This document shows positions 8,009-18,560 of a DNA stretch of 64,000 bases, in pieces; within the stretch, counting starts at the first letter, position 1, and each line of letters starts with the position of its first letter. This DNA comes from Thermincola carboxydiphila (GTDB taxonomy: Bacteria; Bacillota; Thermincolia; Thermincolales; UBA2595): positions 1 to 64,000 of the forward strand of contig JAENZJ010000014.1 of assembly GCA_016841325.1 (NCBI GenBank). Reading direction: 5' to 3'. The notes below the pieces were generated by a model. It made no database searches, was not told where the DNA came from, and saw only the letters and a program-made list of their open reading frames with translations. Both the position numbers and the translations under genes were made by a program.

Positions 8009-8086
8009 TTTTGGAGAATGAATATATTCAGGACAAATATGGTAAATATTAATAACATGTTTTTTTGAAAGGAAGGGAAATTTGAA

Positions 8087-8527
8087 TTGATTAAAGGAAC
8101 CGGTGTTGATATTATTGAAATTTCCCGAATCCGGAAGGCCTTTAGGAATTTTAAAAAATTTGGTCCCAGGATTTTTACCACAGCTGAGCAAGATTATTGT
8201 ATGACAAAAAAATACCCGTGGCCATCACTGGCTGCCCGCTTTGCTGCCAAAGAAGCTGTTGCCAAGGCCATGGGTACCGGCATTGGCCAGGTTAAGTGGA
8301 CTGATATTGAGATTGTTAAAAATGGCCGGGGCCGGCCTGAAGCCAGGCTCAGCGGCACTGCCCTGGAGGTTGCCGGGAGGCTGGGGATAAGTGGTTTTCA
8401 AATTTCCATCAGCCACTGTAAGGAATATGCCGTGGCTTTTGCCGTTGCTCGTGGTGAGTTTTCCGACACCGGCGGCCGGGTTACCAAAGCCAATTGTCAG
8501 AGAGGTGACACAGGATGTATCTGTTGA
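8087..8527 (+). CDS. acpS: Holo-[acyl-carrier-protein] synthase
   Basis: AcpS moves the phosphopantetheine arm of CoA onto acyl carrier protein. Asp8 in GTGVDIIEI and Glu56 in ARFAAKEAVAKA are the Mg-binding residues; ISISHCKEYA is the third conserved patch. The start is TTG 8087 after GGAAGGG. At 146 residues it is about 20 longer than usual; the extra tail is low in complexity and overlaps the start of the next gene by 13 bases. First gene of an acpS - nnr - CBS - alr run, an order common in Firmicutes. Confidence 0.93.
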   Translation: MIKGTGVDIIEISRIRKAFRNFKKFGPRIFTTAEQDYCMTKKYPWPSLAARFAAKEAVAKAMGTGIGQVKWTDIEIVKNGRGRPEARLSGTALEVAGRLGISGFQISISHCKEYAVAFAVARGEFSDTGGRVTKANCQRGDTGCIC

Positions 8528-10092
8528 CAGCCCAGGAGATGCAAAACCTGGACCGGACGGCCATTAATGAGCTGGGCATCCCGGGAGTAGTCCTGATGGA
8601 AAATGCGGGACTCCAGGTAATTAAAGCGATCAGGGAAGTTATCGGAGAGCCCCGGGGTAAGACCATCACCATTTTTGCCGGAAAGGGCAATAACGGCGGA
8701 GACGGTTTTGTGGTAGCCAGGCATTTGCTGAATGCAGGGGCTGAGGTAAAGGTATTAATGTTTGCTGATATCAAGGACATAACAGGTGACGCCAAGGTCA
8801 ACCTGAACATTCTCCAGTCAATGGGATTTAAACCTTATCCCATAATTAATCCAAACAGCCTGAATATAGTCAAACTGTCGATGCTGTATACCGACCTGGT
8901 GGTGGATGCAATCTTTGGTACCGGGTTTAGGGGAGCGGTCCCGGACCATGTGGGGAAAGTTATTGAAATAATAAATTCTTCAGGTAAACCGGTAATAGCG
9001 GTAGACATTCCATCAGGTCTGGAGGCTGATACAGGTCTGACTCAGGGTCCCTGTATCAGGGCTTCCCGGACGGTTACCTTTGCCCAGGCTAAAATAGGAC
9101 TTGTCGTCCAGGCGGGGCCGGAACACACCGGAAAACTGACAGTTGCCGATATTTCCATTCCCTCCGTTCTCTTAAAGGACAGTAATATCAGGAGGTTTAT
9201 GACAACTCCGCAATTGGTACGAAGCCTTATGCCTGAAAGGGCTGCTGACGGGCACAAGGGCAGTTACGGTAAAATACTCCTCGTCGGAGGTTCCCAAGGT
9301 TTATCGGGTGCTGCAGCCATGGCAAGCATGGCTGCCCTGAGGGCCGGATCGGGGCTGGTAACCCTGGCAGTTCCGGCCGGAATTCACGGATTGATGGAAG
9401 TCAAGCTGACTGAGGTTATGACCAGGCCCCTCCCGGAAACAGGGGCAATGACTATTAGCCGGCATGCGGCCGGAGCCGTGCTGGAGATGGCAGAAGCTGC
9501 AGATGTACTGGCTATTGGCCCCGGTCTTTCCACTAATGAAGATACAGTGGAATTTGTCCGGGATATTATCCCCCGGCTTGAAAAGCCGGTTGTTATTGAT
9601 GCTGACGGATTGAATGCACTTGTCGGCAGTACCGGTATCCCGGAGACGTGCCAGGCCCCACGGGTTCTTACGCCACACCCGGGAGAAATGGCCAGGCTGA
9701 TGGGGATAAAAATCGATGAAGTACAGAACAATAGGGTTGAGACTGCCCTGGAGGCTGCCGCCAGGTGGAATGCAGTGATAGTCCTCAAGGGCTTCCGGAC
9801 AATTATAGCCGGGCCTGACGGGACCGTTTATGTTAACCCCACAGGCAATCCGGGAATGGCTTCCGGGGGAACAGGAGATGTACTCACCGGAGTTATTGCC
9901 GCACTTATCGGACAGGGCCTGAGTCCCCTGGAAGCAGCGGTTGCCGGAGTTTATTTCCACGGACTTGCCGGAGACCTGGCAGCCGGGGATAAAGGCATGA
10001 TTTCCCTGGTGGCGGGAGATGTATTGGATTACCTGCCCCAGGCAATCAAGGCCACTATTCAAAAAACTTCACCTGACGAAGAACTCTGTTAA
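8515..10092 (+). CDS. nnr: Bifunctional NAD(P)H-hydrate epimerase / ADP-dependent dehydratase
   Basis: A 525-residue repair enzyme for damaged NAD(P)H hydrates. The N-terminal half is a YjeF_N epimerase (about 1-215; GKGNNGGDGFVVAR). The C-terminal half is a ribokinase-like dehydratase (about 230-515) with GSYGKILLVGGS, IGPGLSTN, DADGLNAL, TPHPGEMARL and GTGDVLTG. The two activities interconvert the R and S hydrates and dehydrate the S form. AGAGGTGA lies before ATG 8515, inside acpS. Length and domain order are normal for the fused form. Confidence 0.95.
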   Translation: MYLLTAQEMQNLDRTAINELGIPGVVLMENAGLQVIKAIREVIGEPRGKTITIFAGKGNNGGDGFVVARHLLNAGAEVKVLMFADIKDITGDAKVNLNILQSMGFKPYPIINPNSLNIVKLSMLYTDLVVDAIFGTGFRGAVPDHVGKVIEIINSSGKPVIAVDIPSGLEADTGLTQGPCIRASRTVTFAQAKIGLVVQAGPEHTGKLTVADISIPSVLLKDSNIRRFMTTPQLVRSLMPERAADGHKGSYGKILLVGGSQGLSGAAAMASMAALRAGSGLVTLAVPAGIHGLMEVKLTEVMTRPLPETGAMTISRHAAGAVLEMAEAADVLAIGPGLSTNEDTVEFVRDIIPRLEKPVVIDADGLNALVGSTGIPETCQAPRVLTPHPGEMARLMGIKIDEVQNNRVETALEAAARWNAVIVLKGFRTIIAGPDGTVYVNPTGNPGMASGGTGDVLTGVIAALIGQGLSPLEAAVAGVYFHGLAGDLAAGDKGMISLVAGDVLDYLPQAIKATIQKTSPDEELC

Positions 10093-10107
10093 TGAGGAGG
10101 TAATAAA

Positions 10108-10566
10108 ATGATAGCAAAGGATATCATGACTGCTGATGTACTCACGGTTTCTCCCGGTGATACCGTAGAGGATGTTGTCAGGCTGCTGGTGGATAACAAA
10201 ATAAGCGGGGTCCCTGTTGTTAATGAGGAGAGGGAGGTTATCGGGATCGTTACCGAAGGTGATTTACTGGTGAGGAGTCAGGAGCTTCATGTACCCTCAT
10301 ATATCCAGATTCTTGGCGGGGTTATCTATCTGGATGACCCGGAGGAATTCCGGGATACCCTGAGAAAGGCAATTGCTGTCAAGGTTGAAGGCCTGATGAC
10401 AGAGGATCCGATTACAGTTGAAGAAGATACGACCGTGGAGGAAGTTGCCACAATTATGGCTGAAAACGGGATCAACAGGGTCCCGGTAACCAGGGACGGT
10501 AAACTGGCAGGCATCATCAGCAGGGCAGACATTATCAGGTCACTATCCATTAAAGACCCTTCATAA
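10108..10566 (+). CDS. Tandem CBS domain protein
   Basis: 152 residues forming a CBS pair: MTADVLTVSPGDTVEDVVRLL with GIVTEGDLLV, then MTEDPITVEEDTTVEEVATIM with GIISRADIIRSL. A linker of about 35 residues separates the two motifs. Such stand-alone pairs bind adenine nucleotides and act as energy sensors; the partner is not evident. AGGAGGT precedes ATG 10108. It lies 15 bases after nnr and just before alr, so it belongs to the same operon. Confidence 0.9.
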   Translation: MIAKDIMTADVLTVSPGDTVEDVVRLLVDNKISGVPVVNEEREVIGIVTEGDLLVRSQELHVPSYIQILGGVIYLDDPEEFRDTLRKAIAVKVEGLMTEDPITVEEDTTVEEVATIMAENGINRVPVTRDGKLAGIISRADIIRSLSIKDPS

Positions 10567-10585
10567 TAAGGAGTTGACCGGCAAA

Positions 10586-11710
10586 TTGAATCTTAGACCG
10601 GCTTGGGCGGAAATAGACCTCTCCGCCATTGCATATAACATGAAACAACTGCGCAGGGCAGCCGCACCCGGGGCCAGGGTAATGGGGGTAGTTAAGGCTA
10701 ATGCTTATGGCCACGGGGCTGTCCCGGTAAGTAAAACCATTCTGAATAACGGCGCTGATTACCTTGGTGTAGCCATTCTCGATGAAGCGCGCGAACTGCG
10801 GCAGGCCGGTATTAACGCTCCGGTCCAGATACTTGGGTACACCCCCTGTGATCAGGCAGAGGAAGCTGTCAGTCTCGACATAGCCCAGACAGTTTACAGC
10901 CGTGAGGGCGCGGAAGCCATTTCCCGGGCTGCCGTCAAACTGGGGAAACAGGCCAAGATCCATATTAAAGTGGATACAGGGATGGGCAGGCTAGGATTCC
11001 CGGCTGATGAAAATTCTGTCGATGAAATCATTAAGGCAGCTGCACTTCCGGGGATAGCAGTAGAGGGGCTTATGACCCATTTTTCGGTTGCCGACACCGC
11101 AGACAAAGAATATACATATCACCAGTACAGGCTTTTTACCGGGGTTATTTCCCGGTTAAAGGAACAGGGTTTCCCTGATGTTATCAAACATGCTGCCAAC
11201 AGTGCAGCTATCATTGACCTTCCCGGTGTCCACCTGGATATGGTCCGGGCAGGGATAAGCATTTACGGACTTAAACCCTCAAAAGAGGTGCAGGCAGACA
11301 AACTTGACCTGAAACCCGCATTAAGCCTAAAGGCAAAGGTGGCCCATGTAAAAACAGTCCCGGCAGGAACCAGTATCAGTTATGGCCGGACATTTATTAC
11401 CAGGGATGAGACCAGGGTAGCCACCATACCGGTGGGCTATGCTGACGGCTACAGCAGGCTTCTCTCCAACAAGGCCCATGTCCTGGCTCATGGCACCAGG
11501 GTTCCTGTAATCGGCATAGTTTGTATGGATCAGTTTATCATTGATGTGAGTGAAGCTCCGGGAATCAGGACGGGAGATACAGTTACCCTGATTGGCCGGG
11601 AGGGAGGGCAGAGCATAACAGCAGATGAACTGGCAGATTTAATCGGTACCATTAATTATGAAATAGTCTGTATGATAAGCAGCCGGGTACCACGGATGTA
11701 TAAAAAATAA
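10586..11710 (+). CDS. alr: Alanine racemase
   Basis: A PLP enzyme making D-alanine for peptidoglycan, about 374 residues. The Schiff-base lysine is Lys37 in VVKANAYGHG; the second catalytic base is the Tyr of ISYGRTF; the R-x-G-I-S-I-Y-G segment near residue 225 is typical. The frame is open from TTG 10574, but that codon abuts the AAGGAG site; TTG 10586 gives workable spacing and the usual N-terminus RPAWAEIDLSAI. It ends the acpS operon and is followed by a strong terminator. Confidence 0.93.
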   Translation: MNLRPAWAEIDLSAIAYNMKQLRRAAAPGARVMGVVKANAYGHGAVPVSKTILNNGADYLGVAILDEARELRQAGINAPVQILGYTPCDQAEEAVSLDIAQTVYSREGAEAISRAAVKLGKQAKIHIKVDTGMGRLGFPADENSVDEIIKAAALPGIAVEGLMTHFSVADTADKEYTYHQYRLFTGVISRLKEQGFPDVIKHAANSAAIIDLPGVHLDMVRAGISIYGLKPSKEVQADKLDLKPALSLKAKVAHVKTVPAGTSISYGRTFITRDETRVATIPVGYADGYSRLLSNKAHVLAHGTRVPVIGIVCMDQFIIDVSEAPGIRTGDTVTLIGREGGQSITADELADLIGTINYEIVCMISSRVPRMYKK

Positions 11711-11770
11711 TAACCGGGAAATCAAAGAAAACCCAGAGTTGGGGGAAGACAGCTCTGGGTTTTCCGGTTA
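11711..11770. terminator. Bidirectional terminator between alr and the membrane protein
   Basis: GAAAACCCAGAG (11727-11738) pairs with CTCTGGGTTTTC (11753-11764), flanked by an outer TAACCGG/CCGGTTA pair. The A-rich left and T-rich right sides suit convergent genes. Confidence 0.75.
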
Positions 11771-11811
11771 CCGATTATTAAGGGAGAGTAATAGGGGGTA
11801 AATCATCCGGC

Positions 11812-12654
11812 CTACAATACCTTAGGCCAAAAGTAAAGGATAAATGAAGTTACGGCTATGGTACCCGCCCAGGGGTCAATGAGGGTATCACCGTCTTTGA
11901 CAAAAAGATTGGTCACAATTTCACCGATAATTGCGGCTACTCCGCCGGCAACCGCCCCGATAAAAATGTTGCCTGTAGTCAGGGTGGCCAGGGCTGCGGT
12001 GAAAGAGATGTGATGAGTAACCGGGACTTCGAATCCCATTTGCAGATAAAACAGGACTACGGCACTAATCCCAAATCCGATGAGGACATTACCGGTGGCG
12101 TTGGTTATATATGCAGTTGCCATCCCTACTGCCAGACCCAGAATAATATTTGATGCGATAGTGTCCTGAAGGGGCCAGATCTGTTTTTTGCCTTCCGGTT
12201 TTCCCAGCAGGCCGGTTTGACCGAAGGCCAGCCGGGCGATTGCCAGGTTGATAAATACTGCAGCTGCAATCGGGTTAACGGGGGAATTTACTACCGTGAG
12301 TATAGAGCTGATTAAATATGCCAGGGCTCCGAAAATACCACCGACAATCAGCACAGAGGACTGATTCAGTTTGCCCAGTGGAACTTTTATTTCCAGGCCG
12401 GACTCGATTAGTCCTTTTTTACCTGCATATGCCGTTGCGGCTACCGCGGATGCCCAGGCAATATGCGGGCCGAAAAACGGTCCTGTCCCCAGGAAATTCA
12501 TCACATCGGGAGAGCCTCCACCAAGAATTATTGCGGCACCCATTAGCATAAAAACTCCACTCAGGATAAATGCCGGAAGCGCCCCGATGAATGCTGCAAA
12601 AACTCCTCCGGCAAAGGAAGAGAGAAGCAGTCCCAGATCGAAAATATCTGCCAA
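11812..12654 (-). CDS. Conserved multi-pass membrane protein, function unknown
   Basis: 280 residues with about eight hydrophobic segments rich in Gly and Ala, and short polar loops (GKPEGKKQIWPLQD, FVKDGDTLIDPWAG). The small-residue helices look like a permease or channel. Conserved-looking polar spots inside the membrane (GPHIAWASA, TNATGN, VTHHISF) might line a path. I do not recognise a named family. The start is TTG 12654 with AAGGAGGT 8 bases upstream. It is transcribed alone, convergent to alr. Confidence 0.75.
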   Translation of the reverse strand: MADIFDLGLLLSSFAGGVFAAFIGALPAFILSGVFMLMGAAIILGGGSPDVMNFLGTGPFFGPHIAWASAVAATAYAGKKGLIESGLEIKVPLGKLNQSSVLIVGGIFGALAYLISSILTVVNSPVNPIAAAVFINLAIARLAFGQTGLLGKPEGKKQIWPLQDTIASNIILGLAVGMATAYITNATGNVLIGFGISAVVLFYLQMGFEVPVTHHISFTAALATLTTGNIFIGAVAGGVAAIIGEIVTNLFVKDGDTLIDPWAGTIAVTSFILYFWPKVL

Positions 12655-12871
12655 AGATTTTCACCTCCTTTCTGAAAAATCATTCTGAAAAATATAAAAA
12701 GCAAAAATTATGCCAATTTTGTCAGGTTGAAGAGCAGGGTTGAAAATATGGGCCAAACGGGGCAGGATAAGGGTCATTGCCAAAGGTCATAAGCCGGGCG
12801 GGTGTATTCCGCCAAAAACTGTATCATTATTTTCTGTGGGAAAATGGAACACTGTTTTATCATAGAACAGG

Positions 12872-12900
12872 GCAGGAATTATTCTGGATACAGCGAAATA
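12872..12900 (+). promoter_or_regulatory. Weaker sigma-H-like promoter for the ANTAR-glnA operon
   Basis: GCAGGAATT (12872-12880), 11 nt, then AGCGAAATA (12892-12900); the -10 box reads GAAA rather than GAAT. It ends 30 bases before the ANTAR gene. The rest of 12655-12930 shows no gene. Confidence 0.4.
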
Positions 12901-12930
12901 TCAAATTAAAACATAATTCGAGGTGCGGAA

Positions 12931-13536
12931 ATGTATGGATTAAGGATAATAATCGCAGATGCAGATCCTTTATTCCGCAAATTTTTAAAAGAAAAACTCC
13001 TCAATTCCGGGCACATGGTGGTCGGGGAAGCGCCTGACGGCAGGAAGGCCCTCCAGTTGACCTTTAACACCCAGCCGGACCTGGTTATCCTTAATGTCCA
13101 GCTGCCTGAACGCGATGGTCTGGAGACAGCCAAAATCATTGAGGAACACAGGGTAGCCCCGGTTCTCCTGGTGACTGAAATTGACCGGCAGGATGAGGTC
13201 ATTCAGGCATTGGAACACTGGAGTTTATCGTATATTCTGAGGCCGGTTGAGGATACAAATCTTTTCCCGGCCATTGAGGTTTGTGTGGCCACTTTCAAGA
13301 AGATATGCCAGTATGAAGAGAAGAACCGCAAATTGAAACAGTCGGTTGAGACCCGCAAAATTCTGGAGAGGGCAAAGGGTTTGCTGATAGAGCACAAGGG
13401 TATGACTGAACAGCAGGCCTTTAAATATATACAAAAATTAAGTATGGATAAGTGTATGCCGATACACAATGTGGCAAAACATGTAATTAAAGTACTGGAG
13501 AACAGAAAGGTAACAGATGGGAGTGACATATCTTGA
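12931..13536 (+). CDS. ANTAR antiterminator with a degenerate receiver domain
   Basis: 201 residues: a receiver-like domain (1-120), a coiled linker, and an ANTAR RNA-binding domain (about 135-195; RKILERAKGLLIEHKGMTEQQAFKYIQKLSM). The aspartate that is normally phosphorylated is Asn55 (LVILNVQLPERDG) and the conserved Lys near 104 is Arg, although the acid pocket ADAD and the Thr remain. It therefore cannot be switched by ordinary phosphorylation. ANTAR domains bind paired hairpins with A1/G4 hexaloops to prevent termination. It overlaps the glutamine synthetase gene by 4 bases; a candidate RNA target lies before gdhA. Confidence 0.88.
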   Translation: MYGLRIIIADADPLFRKFLKEKLLNSGHMVVGEAPDGRKALQLTFNTQPDLVILNVQLPERDGLETAKIIEEHRVAPVLLVTEIDRQDEVIQALEHWSLSYILRPVEDTNLFPAIEVCVATFKKICQYEEKNRKLKQSVETRKILERAKGLLIEHKGMTEQQAFKYIQKLSMDKCMPIHNVAKHVIKVLENRKVTDGSDIS

Positions 13537-14864
13537 GAACCCTTACCAAGGATGACGTGCTGGAACAGGCACGGGAATATAATGTCAAGTTTATCAGGCT
13601 GCAGTTTACTGATATTTTCGGTATCTTTAAGAACATCGCCATTACTGTCGAAGAACTGCCTAAAGCCATGGAGGGCCGGGTCAGGTTTGACAGTTCAGTA
13701 ATTGACGGCATGGTTGGCAACAGGGAGAGGGAAATTTGCCTGTTGCCTGACCCGGCGAGTTTTGTGATCTTTCCCTGGCGGCCCAGGGAAGGCGCAGTTG
13801 CCCGGCTGATATGCGATATTGTCAATCCTGACGGGACCCCCTATGAATGCTGTGCGCGGAATGTCCTCAAAAAAGTTATCTCAGAGGCGGAAGCCATGGA
13901 GTTACGGATGATGGTCGGGGCGGAGACGGAATTTTTTCTGTTACAGACAGATGAAAGGAACAATCCCACGGTGGCGACCCATGACACTGCAGGCTATTGC
14001 GACCTTTCTCCCGTTGACCTGGGGGAAAATGCCCGCCGTGATATGGTTCTGACCCTTGAGGAAATGGGTTTTGAGATCGGTTCATCACACCATGAGTTTG
14101 CTCCCGGTCAGCACGAGATATCGTTAAAGAATGATGATGCCCTGTCAATGGCAGACAAGCTGATAACTTTCAGGTTTGTGGTCCGGACTATTGCCAAGAG
14201 GCATGGGCTGCATGCCTCTTTTATGCCCAAGCCTGCCAATAATTTAAACGGCTCTGCACTCCATATTTACCATACTCTTTTCCGGGGCCTGGACAATACC
14301 TTTTATGACCCGCAGGGGAACGGGCAGCTGAGTGAGATGGCCCATCACTATATAGCGGGATTACTGGATCATGCCCCGTCATTTGCCGCAATTACCAACC
14401 CTATCATTAATTCCTATAAGAGACTGGTGCCTGGTGATCTTAGTCCATGCTATGTGGCCTGGTCATCAGAAAGCCGGAATACTATTATCAGAGTTCCCGC
14501 GGACAGGGCCGAGGAGACACGGGTTGAAGTACGGAACCCAGACCCCTCGTGTAATCCTTACCTGGTTATTGCTGTCCTGCTTAAGGCCGGGCTGGCGGGA
14601 ATAAAGTCCGGGGTACGGCCTTCACCGCCGGTAAATGACAATCTTTTTTCATTACCACCGGCAGAGTACCAGTCCAGAAATATTCAGACAATGCCACAGA
14701 ACCTGGAAAGGGCCATTGATCTCTTAAAACAGGATAAGTTGATTATTCAAACAGTTGGGGAGGAACTGGCCAATAAGTATATTAAAGCAAAACAGCTGGA
14801 ATGGCAGAAATTCCAAAGCCATGTCCATGAGTGGGAACTGGAGGAATATTTACCATTGTTCTAA
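13533..14864 (+). CDS. Divergent type I glutamine synthetase-like protein
   Basis: 443 residues of GS-I fold (LQFTDIFGIFKN near the start, FMPKP, NGSALH, NPYL). Two catalytic loops differ from canonical GS, including the second copy at 38500. The latch loop FDGSSIDGF is FDSSVIDGM, and the flap glutamate of YKRLEPGYEAP is replaced in YKRLVPGDLSP. The HCHQS motif is HIYHT. Metal-binding Glu residues (ETEFF, HHEFAPGQHE) are kept. It may be a gamma-glutamyl ligase with another amine, or a nitrogen sensor. TTG 13533 overlaps the ANTAR stop, so the two are made together. Confidence 0.85.
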   Translation: MRTLTKDDVLEQAREYNVKFIRLQFTDIFGIFKNIAITVEELPKAMEGRVRFDSSVIDGMVGNREREICLLPDPASFVIFPWRPREGAVARLICDIVNPDGTPYECCARNVLKKVISEAEAMELRMMVGAETEFFLLQTDERNNPTVATHDTAGYCDLSPVDLGENARRDMVLTLEEMGFEIGSSHHEFAPGQHEISLKNDDALSMADKLITFRFVVRTIAKRHGLHASFMPKPANNLNGSALHIYHTLFRGLDNTFYDPQGNGQLSEMAHHYIAGLLDHAPSFAAITNPIINSYKRLVPGDLSPCYVAWSSESRNTIIRVPADRAEETRVEVRNPDPSCNPYLVIAVLLKAGLAGIKSGVRPSPPVNDNLFSLPPAEYQSRNIQTMPQNLERAIDLLKQDKLIIQTVGEELANKYIKAKQLEWQKFQSHVHEWELEEYLPLF

Positions 14865-14953
14865 AAAAGTCAATATGATAAAAGAATATGTCTGTTTATT
14901 GGAATAAGCCCTTAAGATATAGCTCACAGTATTGAAATGGTGCAAAAAAAGTA

Positions 14954-14981
14954 TTGAAAATATTTGCTGTTTTGATATAAT
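14954..14981 (+). promoter_or_regulatory. Sigma-A promoter of gdhA
   Basis: TTGAAA (14954-14959), 16 nt, then a perfect TATAAT (14976-14981). The transcript would carry a leader of about 155 nt before the gdhA start codon. Confidence 0.65.
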
Positions 14982-15007
14982 TGTGTATGTGAGTTAAATA
15001 AATGTGA

Positions 15008-16477
<1,470 letters not shown>

Positions 16478-16517
16478 AAAATCGGAAGATAATTGCAAAA
16501 TTTAAAATTTTACGTTT

Positions 16518-16558
16518 AGGCATGTTAATCGGCATAAGATTCACATGCCTTTTTTTTT
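16518..16558 (+). terminator. Intrinsic terminator of gdhA
   Basis: AGGCATGT (16518-16525) pairs with ACATGCCT (16543-16550), followed by eight or more T. Confidence 0.85.
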
Positions 16559-16633
16559 GTTGTGTTATTTCTGAGAAACAGTAGAATGGTATTTATGCAA
16601 AAGGTTCGGCCATTTCCGGAGGCCTTACCATAA

Positions 16634-16662
16634 GCAGGAATTCAATATATAATGTAGAATTT
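16634..16662 (+). promoter_or_regulatory. Sigma-H-like promoter for the HD-GYP gene
   Basis: GCAGGAATT (16634-16642), 11 nt, then GTAGAATTT (16654-16662). The fit to the consensus is complete. It lies about 65 bases before the HD-GYP start. Confidence 0.65.
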
Positions 16663-16724
16663 CGTTAAATATAGAGGGTTCTTGCTTTTGGGGCAGACTT
16701 GACCCTCATTTTACCGGAAATCGG

Positions 16725-17801
16725 GTGGAAAAAATGATGAGACTGGTACCAATTGAATTGGTCAGGCCTCCTGCTTACCTGGGCAGGTCGATATTTGACT
16801 CTGGGGGGAAAATAATTCTCAACAAGGGGACCCCTTTGCACAGGTATTATCTGGAGCGTATAAAAGAACTGGGAATAACCTCGGTTTATGTTGAAGGCGG
16901 CAGCGCTGCTTTTATGGACCTTGATGAAATGGCACTTGAAGGGGCACGTATCGAAGCCATTAAGCACATGAAAAAGGCGCTGCGGAAATTTAAGTCTGGT
17001 GGCAGCCCTGAGCAGAGGAAACTCAGGGCAGAAGCCGGCCAACTGTTTGACGAAATTATGTTAAACAGGTGTGCTATGGGCCATCTTATTCATATCATGT
17101 CATTAAAGGACCATACATTTGAACATTCTATAAATGTCTGTATCCTTTCCATATTGACGGGGATATCCCTGGATTATGAACGGTCAAAGCTGCTGGAATT
17201 GGGGACGGCGGCGCTGCTTCACGATGTGGGAAAAGTTCTGGTAGTTGACCGTATTGTCAGTAAGCAGGAGGTACTACCTGAAGACGAATATAAGATAATG
17301 CAGAAACATGTCCTATACGGATATGAAGTACTCGGCAGTACTGAAGACATTAGCAGCGAAGTTGCCGAGACTGCTCTTTATCACCATGAGCGCTGCAATG
17401 GCACCGGTTATCCCAAAGGATTATCAGGAAAGGCAATACCCGAATTTGCCAGGATTGTCGGGGTTGCCGACGTCTATGATGCCCTTTGTCATGACAGGCC
17501 CTACCGGCCCCGGCTATCACCGGGTGAGGTCATAAATGTTATCAGGAACTCCCCGAAAGATGAGTTTGACCCTGAGATTGCCGGGATGTTTATGAGCAGT
17601 ATTACTCCATATGCCCTGGGGAGCACCGTAATCCTGAATACCGGCTGCCGGGGGGTAGTTATCCATATAACCGGGGATTACCCGGCCCACCCCCGTGTCC
17701 AGCTGCTATATGACGGCACTGGCAGACCTGTCAAAGGGATACGGGTTCTTGACCTCAGGAAGGAACACGGTACGTTTATCACCGGTGTGGCGGTTGAATA
17801 G
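16725..17801 (+). CDS. HD-GYP phosphodiesterase
   Basis: About 358 residues. An N-terminal region of about 110 residues of unknown fold precedes the HD-GYP domain with FEHS, the metal motif LHDVGK, and HHERCNGTGYPKG. All key residues are present, so it should hydrolyse cyclic di-GMP or a related dinucleotide. A C-terminal part of about 65 residues (STVILNTGCRGVVI) follows, a common extra in Clostridia. The start may be GTG 16725 or ATG 16734; GGGTGG favours the latter. It heads a two-gene unit with the second ANTAR gene 56 bases on. Confidence 0.9.
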   Translation: MEKMMRLVPIELVRPPAYLGRSIFDSGGKIILNKGTPLHRYYLERIKELGITSVYVEGGSAAFMDLDEMALEGARIEAIKHMKKALRKFKSGGSPEQRKLRAEAGQLFDEIMLNRCAMGHLIHIMSLKDHTFEHSINVCILSILTGISLDYERSKLLELGTAALLHDVGKVLVVDRIVSKQEVLPEDEYKIMQKHVLYGYEVLGSTEDISSEVAETALYHHERCNGTGYPKGLSGKAIPEFARIVGVADVYDALCHDRPYRPRLSPGEVINVIRNSPKDEFDPEIAGMFMSSITPYALGSTVILNTGCRGVVIHITGDYPAHPRVQLLYDGTGRPVKGIRVLDLRKEHGTFITGVAVE

Positions 17802-17857
17802 TGATTGTGTTAAAATAATGGAGATGGAATTGCGGTACTAATAAGGAGCAGGGATGT

Positions 17858-18442
17858 ATGGAGAGATTCCGGGTAATTATAGCCGAAAGGGACAGCCAGG
17901 TCAGGAAAAAGTTGGCTGAGATTCTGAATCAGGCCGGTTATTTCGTGGTAGGTGAAGCCGAGGATGGCATGTCGGCACTGAAGATGATCAGGAGCATACA
18001 GCCCGATATGATTTTGGCAGCAGCAAACCTGCCGGTGTTGAACGGTTTTGAACTTGCCAGGATTCTGGATGAGGGAAGAGTCTGTGCAGCGGTCCTGATG
18101 CTTGATTATGCTGAAAATGAATTTACCGGCAGGGCAGGAGAAAACATCTCTTTTCCGGTCATATTTAAACCTGTGGACAGGTTTCAGCTTATACCTGTTA
18201 TGGAATATGCCTATGCATCATACCTAAGGGTGGCAGCACTAGAGCGTGAGGTAAACCAGTTGAAGCAGGACCTGGAGACGAGGAAGGTCGTTGCCAGGGC
18301 CAAGGGTATTCTGATGAAAACCCAGGGACTTTCTGAACAGGCTGCCTTCAGGAAGATACAGCAGCAGAGCATGAAAAAAAGAACCACCATGAAAAAGGTT
18401 GCCGAGGCTATTATTATGGCATATGAGTTATCCGGTAGCTAA
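17858..18442 (+). CDS. Second ANTAR protein with a degenerate receiver domain
   Basis: 194 residues, same architecture as the protein at 12931: receiver-like (1-120), coil (EREVNQLKQDLETRKVV) and ANTAR (RAKGILMKTQGLSEQAAFRKIQ). The phosphorylation site is Ala (position 55 in MILAAANLP) and the switch Thr is also lost (MLDYAE), while Lys104 is kept. Phosphorylation is excluded. Pairing with an HD-GYP gene suggests its RNA target may be in signalling or cytochrome transcripts, but none was identified. AAGGAG precedes ATG 17858. Its last five codons lie inside repeat copy A. Confidence 0.86.
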   Translation: MERFRVIIAERDSQVRKKLAEILNQAGYFVVGEAEDGMSALKMIRSIQPDMILAAANLPVLNGFELARILDEGRVCAAVLMLDYAENEFTGRAGENISFPVIFKPVDRFQLIPVMEYAYASYLRVAALEREVNQLKQDLETRKVVARAKGILMKTQGLSEQAAFRKIQQQSMKKRTTMKKVAEAIIMAYELSGS

Positions 18443-18560
18443 CCGCCGCTTAGACTCCCACCTCGTCAGATGGGAGATAAGCGCGCTAAGCTCCTGGATA
18501 ACGATTTCTAAGCGTCAGATGGAGTCCAAACTCCACCTGACGCCAAGAACTCTGTTGATC
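18428..18560 (+). repeat. Palindromic repeat, copy A (133 bp)
   Basis: A structured element present again in inverted orientation at 26910-27043 with about seven differences; the last 66 bases are identical. It folds into a branched hairpin: outer GTTATCC/GGATAAC, an arm with CTCCC..GGGAG inside CGCCGCTTA..TAAGCGCG, and a second arm with GCGTCAGATGGAGT pairing ACTCCACCTGACGC around CCAA. It begins inside the ANTAR gene, supplying its stop codon. It has no coding capacity and looks like a MITE or REP-type element. Confidence 0.8.

Noticed and set aside
9301-10062. 253-codon open frame on the minus strand
   Set aside because: It lies opposite nnr, has no ribosome site and no recognisable domain. 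It is a shadow of the real gene.
12777-13037. 86-codon plus-strand frame before the ANTAR gene
   Set aside because: No ribosome site and no domain; it crosses the promoter and runs into the ANTAR gene in another frame.
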